Positions 29,765 through 39,955 of a stretch of 64,000 nt of DNA are shown here, piece after piece. Under the pieces are notes generated by a model that worked only from the letters and a program-made list of their open reading frames with translations, made no database searches and was not told the DNA's origin. Numbering within the stretch: position 1 is the stretch's first letter; every line of letters starts with the position of its first letter. The translations under genes were made by a program, and so were the position numbers. Source of the DNA: Acidimicrobiaceae bacterium. GTDB lineage: Bacteria > Actinomycetota > Acidimicrobiia > Acidimicrobiales > RAAP-2. Location: NCBI GenBank assembly GCA_003133325.1, contig PKXA01000045.1:1-64000 (forward strand), read 5' to 3'.

Positions 29765-30946
29765 ATGTCAGCCCGCGACCCTCTTGACGCCGTCGTGGTC
29801 GGGGGTGGCGTAATCGGTCTGTCCATCGGCTGGCGCGCGGCTTGTTCAGGTTTGGCTGTGGCGGTGATCGACCCCACTCCTGGTCACGGTTCCACCTGGG
29901 CCGCCGCCGGCATGTTGGGCCCGGTGGGAGAAGCTCATTTCGGCGAGGATCGTCTGGCCCGCCTCAATGTGGCCGCGGCCCGACAGTGGCCGGCATTCGC
30001 TCGGGATCTCGAGGAGGCTTCGAACAGGCACGTCGGATATGTCGCTTCGGGGACGGTGTTGGCGGCAATGGATGCTTCTGACCGCCGTGTCATCGACGAC
30101 GTGCTCACGTTCCAGACGGATCTGGGACTTTCCCCCCGAAGGCTCTCATCCCGGGAGTGCCGGGAACTCGAACCTCTCCTGTCCCCCGGGGTCGTCGGTG
30201 GAGCCGAATTCCCCGACGACCACCAGGTCGACAACCGGCTGATTGTTGACGCCTTGCTTGCTGCCAGCGACCGATCGGGCGTCACCGTGATCACCGACGA
30301 AGTCTCCGCGGTGAACTCGAAGGACGGAAGAGTCACCGGGGTAACACTGCGCAATGGCGGCACGCTCGACTCCGGAGCGGTGGTGGTCGCCGCCGGTTGC
30401 TGGTCGGGAGGACTGGGTGGCCTTCCCCACCAGGTGATTCCGCCGGTGCGGCCGGTGAAGGGCCTCACTCTCCGGGTCCGGGCGTCCAAGGGCACTCCGG
30501 TATTGACCCGCATCGTCCGGGGTTTGGTCCACGGGAAAAGCTGCTATCTGGTTCCGCGTGAAGACGGCACAGTGGTGATCGGGGCCACCATGGAGGAGAA
30601 GGGGTTCGACCTCACCGTGCAGGTCGGTTCCGTACACGGCCTACTCCGGGATGCCCGGGCGGTGATCCCGGCCATCGATGAGTACGAGTTGATCGAGACG
30701 ACCACCGGTCTCCGACCGGGATCTCCGGACAATGCCCCGTTGATCGGGCGCACGTCCATGGGCGGGCTGTTCATGGCTACCGGGCACTACCGCAATGGAA
30801 TCCTGTTGGCGCCGGTGACCGCCGACGCAGTGGTGTCCATGCTCGACGGCAAGGGGGTGAGCGACGTGATCGGGTCTTTCGGCCCCGACCGGTTCGATAG
30901 TCAGCAGGTTGGCCCACCGTCGCGACCCGAAGGGGTTGGGACATGA
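29765..30946 (+). CDS. thiO: Glycine oxidase ThiO (FAD)
   Basis: 393 residues. Oxidises glycine to dehydroglycine for the thiazole half of thiamine. FAD-binding VVVGGGVIGLSIGWRAA near the N-terminus and a DAO-family C-terminus with TGLRPGSPDNAPLIG and GHYRNGILLAPVTA. First gene of thiO-thiS-thiG-thiD; the stop overlaps the thiS ATG (ATGA). The 148-base gap to gltB has no recognisable TPP riboswitch. Confidence 0.92.
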   Translation: MSARDPLDAVVVGGGVIGLSIGWRAACSGLAVAVIDPTPGHGSTWAAAGMLGPVGEAHFGEDRLARLNVAAARQWPAFARDLEEASNRHVGYVASGTVLAAMDASDRRVIDDVLTFQTDLGLSPRRLSSRECRELEPLLSPGVVGGAEFPDDHQVDNRLIVDALLAASDRSGVTVITDEVSAVNSKDGRVTGVTLRNGGTLDSGAVVVAAGCWSGGLGGLPHQVIPPVRPVKGLTLRVRASKGTPVLTRIVRGLVHGKSCYLVPREDGTVVIGATMEEKGFDLTVQVGSVHGLLRDARAVIPAIDEYELIETTTGLRPGSPDNAPLIGRTSMGGLFMATGHYRNGILLAPVTADAVVSMLDGKGVSDVIGSFGPDRFDSQQVGPPSRPEGVGT

Positions 30947-31146
30947 ACGTCATACGGGTCAACGGATCCGATTGGGAAGGGCCACACGGGTCAACCGTGG
31001 CCGACGTGGTGGGCCAATGGTGCCCCTCACCGAAAGGGGTGGCGGTGGCCCGCAACGGTGAAGTCGTGCCGAGAAGCCGCTGGGGCGATACCCATCTCAT
31101 CCCCGGCGATCGCATCGAGATCGTCACCGCCGTCGCCGGCGGGTGA
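30943..31146 (+). CDS. thiS: Sulfur carrier protein ThiS
   Basis: 67 residues, ubiquitin-like, ending in the required Gly-Gly (TAVAGG) that is adenylated and thiocarboxylated to donate sulfur to ThiG. Conserved PSPKGVAVARNGEVVPRS and HLIPGDRIEIV. ATGA overlap with thiO. The adenylating enzyme (ThiF/MoeB type) is not encoded nearby. Confidence 0.95.
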   Translation: MNVIRVNGSDWEGPHGSTVADVVGQWCPSPKGVAVARNGEVVPRSRWGDTHLIPGDRIEIVTAVAGG

Positions 31147-32864
<1,718 letters not shown>

Positions 32865-32875
32865 ATGACAACGGC

Positions 32876-32892
32876 CGGGTCGCAATGACCCG
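32876..32892 (+). terminator. Hairpin after thiD, probable terminator
   Basis: Perfect 6-base stem CGGGTC/GACCCG with loop GCAAT, 11 bases after the thiD stop. No T-run follows (the next bases are ACCGCTCC...), as is common for high-GC actinobacterial terminators. Placement at the operon end is the main support. Confidence 0.5.
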
Positions 32893-33138
32893 ACCGCTCC
32901 CCCCCTTGTCTCACAGGAACCTGTATCCGGCTGGGCCGGGTACCCCCTCCTGTCGGCGCTGCCGAAGCAGACGTCGTCGCTCACCACATTGTGATGGATC
33001 GTCAGCGAAATGTAAACCTCCCGCAACCAGGGATTTTCGTATTTCAACGTCATCGATGACCGCGCTCTGTGGTCAATCGAGCCCTCTGGGAGTCCGGATT
33101 GCGGACACCACCGGCGCCCGCCGACGTAGCGTGGGCAC

Positions 33139-33531
33139 ATGCATAATGGAATGTTGCGGAAACTCGCTCGACTCATCGCCTGGGGTCGGGTGGGTATCGG
33201 GATAGCGGCCGTCACCACCCCGTCCCTGGTCCTCCGCCCCTGGGTCGGCGAAGTGGGCGACGACGTTCCGGCACGGATGCTCGCCCGCACCATGGGTGGC
33301 CGGGACCTGGTGCTCGGTCTGGGCACCCTTCGGGCCCTCTCGGTATCCGACGCGGAAGGGCGGCCGTGGGTCGCCCTCGGCGGTGTAGCCGACGCCGTCG
33401 ATGGCGTGGCCAGCATCGTGGCCTTCAGCCACCTGCCACGGCGTACCCGATGGGGAATTCTGGCGCTCACCCTGGGCGCGGCGGTCGTCTCCACCCGTGC
33501 CGCCATCGCTCTCGACCCGTCGACCCGGTAG
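33139..33531 (+). CDS. Small membrane protein, DUF4267-like
   Basis: 130 residues with about three hydrophobic segments (near 15-33, 75-95 and 106-124) and the block GGRDLVLGLGTLRAL seen in small DUF4267-type integral membrane proteins. Function unknown. The preceding 274 bases (32865-33138) hold only the thiD terminator and no gene I can support. Confidence 0.6.
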   Translation: MHNGMLRKLARLIAWGRVGIGIAAVTTPSLVLRPWVGEVGDDVPARMLARTMGGRDLVLGLGTLRALSVSDAEGRPWVALGGVADAVDGVASIVAFSHLPRRTRWGILALTLGAAVVSTRAAIALDPSTR

Positions 33532-33582
33532 GTCGAGCCGGCGCACAACCGGAAGGCCGAATGTGCGATCATGGCACCACCT

Positions 33583-34167
33583 ATGAACATCGTCGTGAGC
33601 AATGTGAAAGGTGGCGTGGGGAAGACCACCACGGCCATCTATCTGGCATCCGCCGCCGTGGCCCGGGGGTATGACCCCGTATTGCTGGTCGACTCGGACC
33701 GTCAGGCGTCATCGGCCGAATGGATGGAGGCGAGCCCGATCGAGGGTGTGGAGTTGGTGGAGGGACCCTCTGAGCGGACGGTGGTGCGCGCCATGACGAA
33801 GCACGAGGGTTTGGCGGTGGTCGACACCCCACCAGGGGACGAGAGGATCGTTCGGGCTGCCATCCTCGGGGCTGATGCCGTGGTGATCCCGACACGGGCC
33901 GGCGGCGTGGAGTTCACCCGGGTGACGGCGACCCTGGAGATTATTCCGAACGGCACACCCTACGGCGTGGTGATCTGTGCCGCTCGGCTCGGGACCAATG
34001 ACCTGGCCGAAACCATCGAGTGGTGGACCGAGCAACGTGTCCCGGTCTGGGGTGTGATCCCCGAGCGGGTGGGGATCGCCTCCGGCCCCGATTCGAAGCT
34101 CCACCGTGAGGGTCTCGATGCCTATGACACCGTGCTGAAGAAGGCGTTGCGCAAACGCTCGCGGTGA
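33583..34167 (+). CDS. ParA/MinD-like ATPase without a partner
   Basis: 194 residues from the ATG at 33583 (an in-frame ATG at 33571 adds four). Deviant Walker A KGGVGKTT directly after the first strand, Walker A' LVDSDRQASSAEW and Walker B LAVVDTPPGD. Such short ParA-type ATPases position cargo or plasmids with a DNA-binding or membrane partner. No parB or parS cluster is nearby, and the neighbours are unrelated, so the cargo is unknown. It ends 6 bases from the convergent phosphoesterase stop. Confidence 0.85.
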   Translation: MNIVVSNVKGGVGKTTTAIYLASAAVARGYDPVLLVDSDRQASSAEWMEASPIEGVELVEGPSERTVVRAMTKHEGLAVVDTPPGDERIVRAAILGADAVVIPTRAGGVEFTRVTATLEIIPNGTPYGVVICAARLGTNDLAETIEWWTEQRVPVWGVIPERVGIASGPDSKLHREGLDAYDTVLKKALRKRSR

Positions 34168-34173
34168 AGGTGC

Positions 34174-35589
34174 CTACCTGCTGACCGGTGTGATCGCCGA
34201 CGGTGGTGGGATCACGCCCGCTCCGGTGGTGATGCAGGCGGCGTCCACTGCCGGGTCGGCCGCTGTCGGAAGGGCGGGCGGATGGAGGAACTCCGGAGAC
34301 GACTCGAAGTCGACCATGTCGAGCAGGTCATTGGCCGCCGCATCCCGCCGGGTCAACGGGGGCAGATTCCACTTCGTCTCCAGCAGTTTCAACACCGACG
34401 TGTGGTCGTAGACCGTGTGTGAAACGTGGTTCTTTCTGGCATAGGGGCTGACCAGACCGGCCGGCACCCTGAAACCGAGCCGATCGAACCTCCCCGGGAC
34501 ATCACCGGGGGCCAGATCGGGCGGGATGTTGTCAGGGGTGACTGCCGCGGGAGGAGGCACGTGGTCGTAGTAGCCGCCATGCTCGTCGTAGTTCCAGATC
34601 AACATGGTCTTCGACCATTTCGGACCGGACATCACCGCGTTGACCACCTGGGCCAAAAATGCATCTCCATACTGGATGTCCTGAGGGTCCTCCTCCGACT
34701 GCTTGTCGAAATCGGGATCGACGATACAAAAGGACGGGAGGCTCCCCGATGCGCAGTCGGTGTAGAACTTGTCGATGTTGGCCAGGTTGGAGGACATGGA
34801 CGGCTTGGCCAGGAGGGAAATATAGATTCCCAACGTGGGCAGCGTCGAGTAATAGTTCCTCCACGGGATGTCGTGGGAATTGAGCATGTCGAAGATGGTG
34901 CCGCCAGGGGGAAGTGGCGTCGGCAACGTGTCGTTGATCAGTCCGATCGAAGTACCGGCCATCAGATACCGGCGGTTCGGGTAGGTCTGGGCCAGAACTG
35001 AGCTGAAGTACCGGTCGGCCAGGGGAAAGGTTCGGGCCAAGCCGTTGGTGAACGGCATATCCGTATCCGTCCAGTACCCCATGGCCACCGGGCCCGAGTC
35101 GCTGATCACAAATCCCTGATTGGTGCCATTCGAGTACTGGGTGTGGGAGGCATTCCACGTCTGGGACGGTTTGGATTCGAGCTGGCACACCGTCGGCATT
35201 GGGAAGGATCGCACCAGATCCCCATGCCCGTCCGGATTGGTGGTCTCCGGGATTCCGCCTGGTCCGAGAGCCAGACCATCCCCTCTGCCCAGCGTGCCGA
35301 GAATATTGTCGAACGAGTGGTTCTCCATCATCACCACCACGATGTGGTCCACCTCGGGAAGTTGATCGCTCCCGATCCGTGCCTTCGGGTTCGGGGGAAC
35401 CCCTGCCCGGCCCGACGGAGCCGGCGACTGCGGAGCCGACCCACTCCTCGTTGAAGAGCCTGTCCCGCACGCCACCAGGGCGGCGCCTACGGCTCCCATT
35501 GCCACTCCACCCAGCAGTGCCCGCCGGGTGAGGGTTCCTCTCCCAGCAGCCAACTCTGATCGCCGCTCAACCGATTCTGGTTCCCCCAC
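34174..35589 (-). CDS. Phospholipase C-type phosphoesterase, exported lipoprotein
   Basis: 471 residues, phosphoesterase family PF04185 (bacterial phospholipase C/acid phosphatase AcpA). Tat-like signal (LTRRALLGGVAMG) followed by a lipobox LVAC with Cys41, so it is probably anchored to the outer face of the membrane. The metal/catalytic start MMENHSFDN begins near residue 87 (Glu89, Asn90, His91); the second cluster is WNYDEHGGYYDHVPPP. Family members cleave phospholipid head groups or phosphate monoesters; substrate uncertain. The GTG start has GGGGAGG four bases upstream. Confidence 0.9.
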   Translation of the reverse strand: MGEPESVERRSELAAGRGTLTRRALLGGVAMGAVGAALVACGTGSSTRSGSAPQSPAPSGRAGVPPNPKARIGSDQLPEVDHIVVVMMENHSFDNILGTLGRGDGLALGPGGIPETTNPDGHGDLVRSFPMPTVCQLESKPSQTWNASHTQYSNGTNQGFVISDSGPVAMGYWTDTDMPFTNGLARTFPLADRYFSSVLAQTYPNRRYLMAGTSIGLINDTLPTPLPPGGTIFDMLNSHDIPWRNYYSTLPTLGIYISLLAKPSMSSNLANIDKFYTDCASGSLPSFCIVDPDFDKQSEEDPQDIQYGDAFLAQVVNAVMSGPKWSKTMLIWNYDEHGGYYDHVPPPAAVTPDNIPPDLAPGDVPGRFDRLGFRVPAGLVSPYARKNHVSHTVYDHTSVLKLLETKWNLPPLTRRDAAANDLLDMVDFESSPEFLHPPALPTAADPAVDAACITTGAGVIPPPSAITPVSR

Positions 35590-35720
35590 GGTGCCTCCCC
35601 AATGGCCGATCGGACCGTTTCAGGCGAGTGTAGGCGTCACCCGACCTGCCCGATGGTGACAACTGCGTGTCAGCCCCTGCCTACGCGAAGGCGGAAACCG
35701 TCTCCACGGCCGCAGGTAGC

Positions 35721-36371
35721 ATGGATTCCTGCATGACCATCCCCACAGAGGCTCCATCCCATCGGCCCGATCCGCCGTCAGAGGACGAGGAGACCAGCGT
35801 CGACCCTGAGCATCGCGTCTACCAACGGGTATCGCTCCGGGGGCCGGCGTCCATCGTTCTTGGGATCGCGGCGTTCATTCTGGTGGGCGGCATCACGGCC
35901 TCCATCCTGACCGGAGGAGGCAACCCCGTGTTGTCGCTTCATTCCATCCGGATCCCCGACGGCACAGTCGTGCAGCTCACACCGGCCACAACTGCATTGA
36001 AACCCATCATCAGCAGCGAGCCCCCGGCTGACATCCTGGCAGCCTTGGCCGTCCCGGTCGGGAGCGTGTCCCACCATTTCGTCAACATCGATCAGAATCA
36101 GGTCCAGTACGACCGCACCGTGTCGTTCACCACCGGACTCTCCTCCGATCAGGTCGTCGACTTCTACCGGACACTCCTTCCCCGGCTGGGGTGGTCGATT
36201 CTCTACCAGGGCCAGGGCACCTCCAATGGTGTGTCCGGCACCGAGGTACTGGCCCGCCGAGGAAGCGGGGACGGGTTCTACTGGGAGGTGGGAGCCGTGG
36301 TGTCGCCGGCAACCAACTCCGGGGTCACGCCGTTCACGCTGGTCCTCTTCGAGCAATCCAGCGAGGAATGA
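35721..36371 (+). CDS. Membrane-anchored protein of unknown function
   Basis: Not recognised. 216 residues from the ATG at 35721 (other starts: GTG 35667, ATG 35733). An acidic, Pro-rich cytoplasmic head is followed by one membrane helix (VLGIAAFILVGGITASIL) and a ~150-residue outer domain. The latter alternates beta-type segments with SSDQVVDFYRTLLPRLGWSI, a pattern seen in small lipoprotein sensor-like domains. It faces the convergent membrane glycosyltransferase gene 27 bases away. Confidence 0.6.
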   Translation: MDSCMTIPTEAPSHRPDPPSEDEETSVDPEHRVYQRVSLRGPASIVLGIAAFILVGGITASILTGGGNPVLSLHSIRIPDGTVVQLTPATTALKPIISSEPPADILAALAVPVGSVSHHFVNIDQNQVQYDRTVSFTTGLSSDQVVDFYRTLLPRLGWSILYQGQGTSNGVSGTEVLARRGSGDGFYWEVGAVVSPATNSGVTPFTLVLFEQSSEE

Positions 36372-36398
36372 CAGCGGGAATGGTCGAGTCGGCGCCGG

Positions 36399-37841
36399 CT
36401 ACAGCGCCGGTTGGGGCACCGTCCGATCCATGCCGAATTCTGGCTCGTGTACGCCGGTACCGTCGATGACCATCGCCGGATCGTCCGCCCGACCCAACAT
36501 CCACGCCCACACGAAGAGGTTCACCGAATAGAGCAGGTAGCCGACCCGGGTGGCCGGTGCAAACACGATGCCGAACAACATCACCCAACCGCCCAGCCGG
36601 GCCACACCGGCTGTATCGACCGGGGGCTTTCTGATCAGACGACGGGCCAGCAGAATGAGACCCCCCACCACCAGGACGAGCACATAGACGCCGTGCGCGC
36701 CGGGAAACGCCGTCACAAACAGGTGCCCGGGCAGCGGGCTGGCCGCCGGTGATGCCACTCCGGCCAGGCCCAATGGGAACCGGATCACGTTGTCGACAAA
36801 GGCCGATGGATTGCGAAATGCCACCGGGAGCACCACCGGCCCGGCCACCGCCAGAAAGCCGAGGACGTAACGGCCGACGGCTCGCCTCATCCGCCGATCG
36901 AGGGCAACCCACGCGGCCAGTATCGCCAACGGCCAGGCGGTAAATTTGAGCGACGACGCTGCTCCGAGAGCCAGCCCGGCAATCACCGGTCTTCGTCGTT
37001 GGAGGGCGACCATACCGAGCAACATCAACGCCACCACCGGCATATCGTCGCCGCCCGTGGCCAATGGGAGCGCGGCGGTGGGCAGGATCGTCAACACCTG
37101 AAGAGCCCGGACACGAGCATCGGTGGCAGGCCGAAGCCGGCTCAGGGCAATCAACGAGATGATCACCGTGAAGACCAGGAACTGGATCCGGGCATCGGTG
37201 AGCCGGGCCTCGACCTTGCTCCCTCTGGAGAATCCGAACAGGACCATCCCGGGAAGATAGGGATAGTAGAGCTCATAGACCGGCTCCGTGTTCTGGTGAA
37301 TGAGGATGTGCCCATTTCTGTCGATGACCTGATACGGGTCCTTGCCCCTGTCTGCCAGTACCCCGGCCCGTTCCACAACCAGGACTTCAGGCTGCACGTG
37401 GGCAGAAGCATCGCCTTGCGCGCGCCACACGACTTCCATGGTCAAAGGGACGACGGTGGCGCCGGCCAACACCACGATGCACGCACCGATGCGGGCCACG
37501 TTCCACCGTCGATGGTGTACCCATAGGCCTGGTTCCACCTTCGGATGCTTGCCGGCCCGCCAGGCGACAACCGCCATGAACACGGCAGCGGCGGCATAAG
37601 GTCCCACCGCCATCTCACCCCACTGCCGGTACAGCGGAATACCTGCGGCGATGGCGGTGACCGCGGCGAATACGGCGGACATCGAGTAGAGAAGCGAATC
37701 CCTCCACTCAGGCGACCAAGCCCGTGCGGTGGCGGCTATCCAGCGGCATGCGACGCTTGTCATCCGCCACCAGCCCGCATCCCGAGCCCGGTGCTTCCGC
37801 TGGCGATCGGGGGGCACGGACGATGGTACCACCGGGGTCAT
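36399..37841 (-). CDS. Polytopic membrane protein, GT87-like glycosyltransferase
   Basis: 480 residues with about ten hydrophobic helices. The first outer loop carries ADRGKDPYQVIDRNG and ELYYPYLPG, matching polyprenol-phosphate-dependent GT-C enzymes (DUF2029/GT87), in which acidic residues in that loop are catalytic. Likely adds a mannose or arabinose unit to an envelope glycolipid on the outer face; substrate unknown. Its ATG overlaps the S9 peptidase stop (ATGA), so the two are co-translated. Confidence 0.7.
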   Translation of the reverse strand: MTPVVPSSVPPDRQRKHRARDAGWWRMTSVACRWIAATARAWSPEWRDSLLYSMSAVFAAVTAIAAGIPLYRQWGEMAVGPYAAAAVFMAVVAWRAGKHPKVEPGLWVHHRRWNVARIGACIVVLAGATVVPLTMEVVWRAQGDASAHVQPEVLVVERAGVLADRGKDPYQVIDRNGHILIHQNTEPVYELYYPYLPGMVLFGFSRGSKVEARLTDARIQFLVFTVIISLIALSRLRPATDARVRALQVLTILPTAALPLATGGDDMPVVALMLLGMVALQRRRPVIAGLALGAASSLKFTAWPLAILAAWVALDRRMRRAVGRYVLGFLAVAGPVVLPVAFRNPSAFVDNVIRFPLGLAGVASPAASPLPGHLFVTAFPGAHGVYVLVLVVGGLILLARRLIRKPPVDTAGVARLGGWVMLFGIVFAPATRVGYLLYSVNLFVWAWMLGRADDPAMVIDGTGVHEPEFGMDRTVPQPAL

Positions 37842-39934
37842 GTGATTCCCCCGGTTGTACCGGTACCGATCGATGGGTCGCGGGTCCCGTCCGGATCGAA
37901 CAAGGACTGGTAAAACTCCAGCTCAGCCACCAGGCAGGCTTCGATGGTGGCGGCATGGCGGAACCCGTGCGATTCGCCCGGGAACACCTCGATCGTGCTT
38001 CGCACCCCATGTGCGGACAACTCGTCGGCGAAGCGCTCGGCCTGGGCGACCGGTACCACCGGATCGTCGGCTCCTTGGAGAAGCAACACCGCCCCGGTGA
38101 TCTCCCCGGGGTGGTGAAGGGGTGAACGCTGCCGGTAGGTCGCGGTGGCGGCCGGTAGCGGTCCGACCAGTCCATCCAGATATCGCGATTCGAACTCGTG
38201 GGTGTCGAGCGCCAGAGCTTCGAGATCTGTCACCCCGTACCACGAGACTGCGCCGGCAAACCGGTCCGAACGTACCAGCCCGCCCAGGGCGGTGAGGCCA
38301 CCGGCACTCGTTCCCCGTATGGCCATCCGGTTGCCATCGATCCGGCCGGCGCCGGCCAATGCCTCCGCGTAGGCCGTGCAGTCGTCCACGTCGGCGATAC
38401 CCCACAGGCCTTGGAGGCTCCGCCGATAGGCACGCCCGTAACCACTGCTGCCCCGATAATTGACAGCCGCCACCGCAATGCCCCGGCTGGTGAAGAACTG
38501 GATGACCGGATCGAAAGCGGGCTCGGCGCTCCCGGTCGGGCCTCCATGGCAGAACACCACGAGCGGCGGCCTGACCCCCTCTGGTCCGGTAGTCGACGCA
38601 TTGGTCGGCTCATAGAAGAACCCGGGGATCGACCCGGCCTCACCGGTGGCCACAAACGGCTCCGCAGTGGCAATATCGGCGGCGATGGCGATGGGACCGG
38701 CGGAACCCGGCGTCAACAGCCGAACCGGGCGCGATCCGTCGGCACTCACCTCGTGGACACTGGTGCCTGTCGTCCGGGTCGATCCCAGGACTCCGATCCG
38801 TCGTCCATGATCGGCCACGGCCACCCCGGCAATGGTCACGCATGGCTGATCCACCACCTCGACTTCCCATCCACCCTGACCGCCAGGGCCTTGGACCTCG
38901 GTGGCCGTCACAACTCCTGATGGCTGGTTGCCGTGGACGGCCCTCGGCGGTCGGAGCCGGACCAGATGGTCCTGGCCGTCTCGGTGCATCCGGCAGATGA
39001 GTGATCCGTCGGAGAGTTCCGCCATGGTGGATTGGCCGAGCGCCCAGTCGGGAGCATGGAACTCGGCCTCGAGGTGGACCATGGGGGTGGCCGCGTCGCT
39101 CTCCTCCAGCCTCTCGGCCCGAATGCGATGGGGCAACCACCATCCGGTTCGATCGGTGATCACTACCAGGCTGTGGTCACCACACCAGAACGGTTGGCCT
39201 ACCGAGATGCTGTCCCCTCCCGCCACCCGATGCGGTTTGGCGATCCCGATACGGGAGTCTGGCTCCACCAGATCTGCCAACCACAGCTCTGATCCGTCCC
39301 ACGACATGTAGGGATGATTCCAGGTGACCCAGGCCAGGTGTGATCCATCGGGAGAGGGACGGGGGGCGGCCACGAAGTCGCCCGCGTCGACCAGGGGGAC
39401 CAGCCGCAACGAACCGTCGGTGGCCACGGCAACCAACCGGTGCCCGGTTCCCGAACTGTCGTGTCGCTCTTCTACGCAGATCAGCCAGTCCCCCGAAGAG
39501 CTGAGCATCCCGTCCGCATACCGCAAGGAGACCTCAGCCGGCGGCTCGGGGGTCAGCGGGGCCGGTGCAGGACCGTCTCCCATGGCTGACCGATACAGGC
39601 GTTGATCCGCCTGGTCGACAAAGAACAGCACCCCGCCCGACACGGTGGCGGCTCCCCCTCCGTACTCGTGGACCCGGCTCCGCACGCTGAGCCCGGGAGG
39701 GGAGATCTCCACGGGATCATCTCCGCCATCGTCCTTCACCACCACTTGACGACCGCCGTCTTCCGGGCGGCTCTCCGACCAGAACAGCAATGCCCCGTCG
39801 GCCTGCAGTCCTGAGCGGGATATCTTGGCCGAGGCCACGCCGGCAGCGGAAAAGGGTGACGGCCAACTACCGAACCGGGCAACCGCCTTCGGGCAGCCCG
39901 ATGGATCTTCGCCCGCATTCTGCTCGCCCCTCAT
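37838..39934 (-). CDS. S9-family prolyl oligopeptidase-like serine peptidase
   Basis: 698 residues from the ATG at 39934. The N-terminal ~420 residues form a beta-propeller gate; the rest is an alpha/beta hydrolase with nucleophile Ser543 (RGTSAGGLTALGG), Asp in LLLQGADDPVVP and His in PGESHGF. Likely cytoplasmic cleavage of short peptides; no signal peptide. The frame stays open upstream to 40441 but that part is antisense to the AcuI-like gene; homologous sequence begins at FGSWPSPFSA. The start codon lies only 21 bases from the divergent start at 39956. Confidence 0.92.
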   Translation of the reverse strand: MRGEQNAGEDPSGCPKAVARFGSWPSPFSAAGVASAKISRSGLQADGALLFWSESRPEDGGRQVVVKDDGGDDPVEISPPGLSVRSRVHEYGGGAATVSGGVLFFVDQADQRLYRSAMGDGPAPAPLTPEPPAEVSLRYADGMLSSSGDWLICVEERHDSSGTGHRLVAVATDGSLRLVPLVDAGDFVAAPRPSPDGSHLAWVTWNHPYMSWDGSELWLADLVEPDSRIGIAKPHRVAGGDSISVGQPFWCGDHSLVVITDRTGWWLPHRIRAERLEESDAATPMVHLEAEFHAPDWALGQSTMAELSDGSLICRMHRDGQDHLVRLRPPRAVHGNQPSGVVTATEVQGPGGQGGWEVEVVDQPCVTIAGVAVADHGRRIGVLGSTRTTGTSVHEVSADGSRPVRLLTPGSAGPIAIAADIATAEPFVATGEAGSIPGFFYEPTNASTTGPEGVRPPLVVFCHGGPTGSAEPAFDPVIQFFTSRGIAVAAVNYRGSSGYGRAYRRSLQGLWGIADVDDCTAYAEALAGAGRIDGNRMAIRGTSAGGLTALGGLVRSDRFAGAVSWYGVTDLEALALDTHEFESRYLDGLVGPLPAATATYRQRSPLHHPGEITGAVLLLQGADDPVVPVAQAERFADELSAHGVRSTIEVFPGESHGFRHAATIEACLVAELEFYQSLFDPDGTRDPSIGTGTTGGIT

Positions 39935-39955
39935 CAACTCGGTACGGTACCCGTC

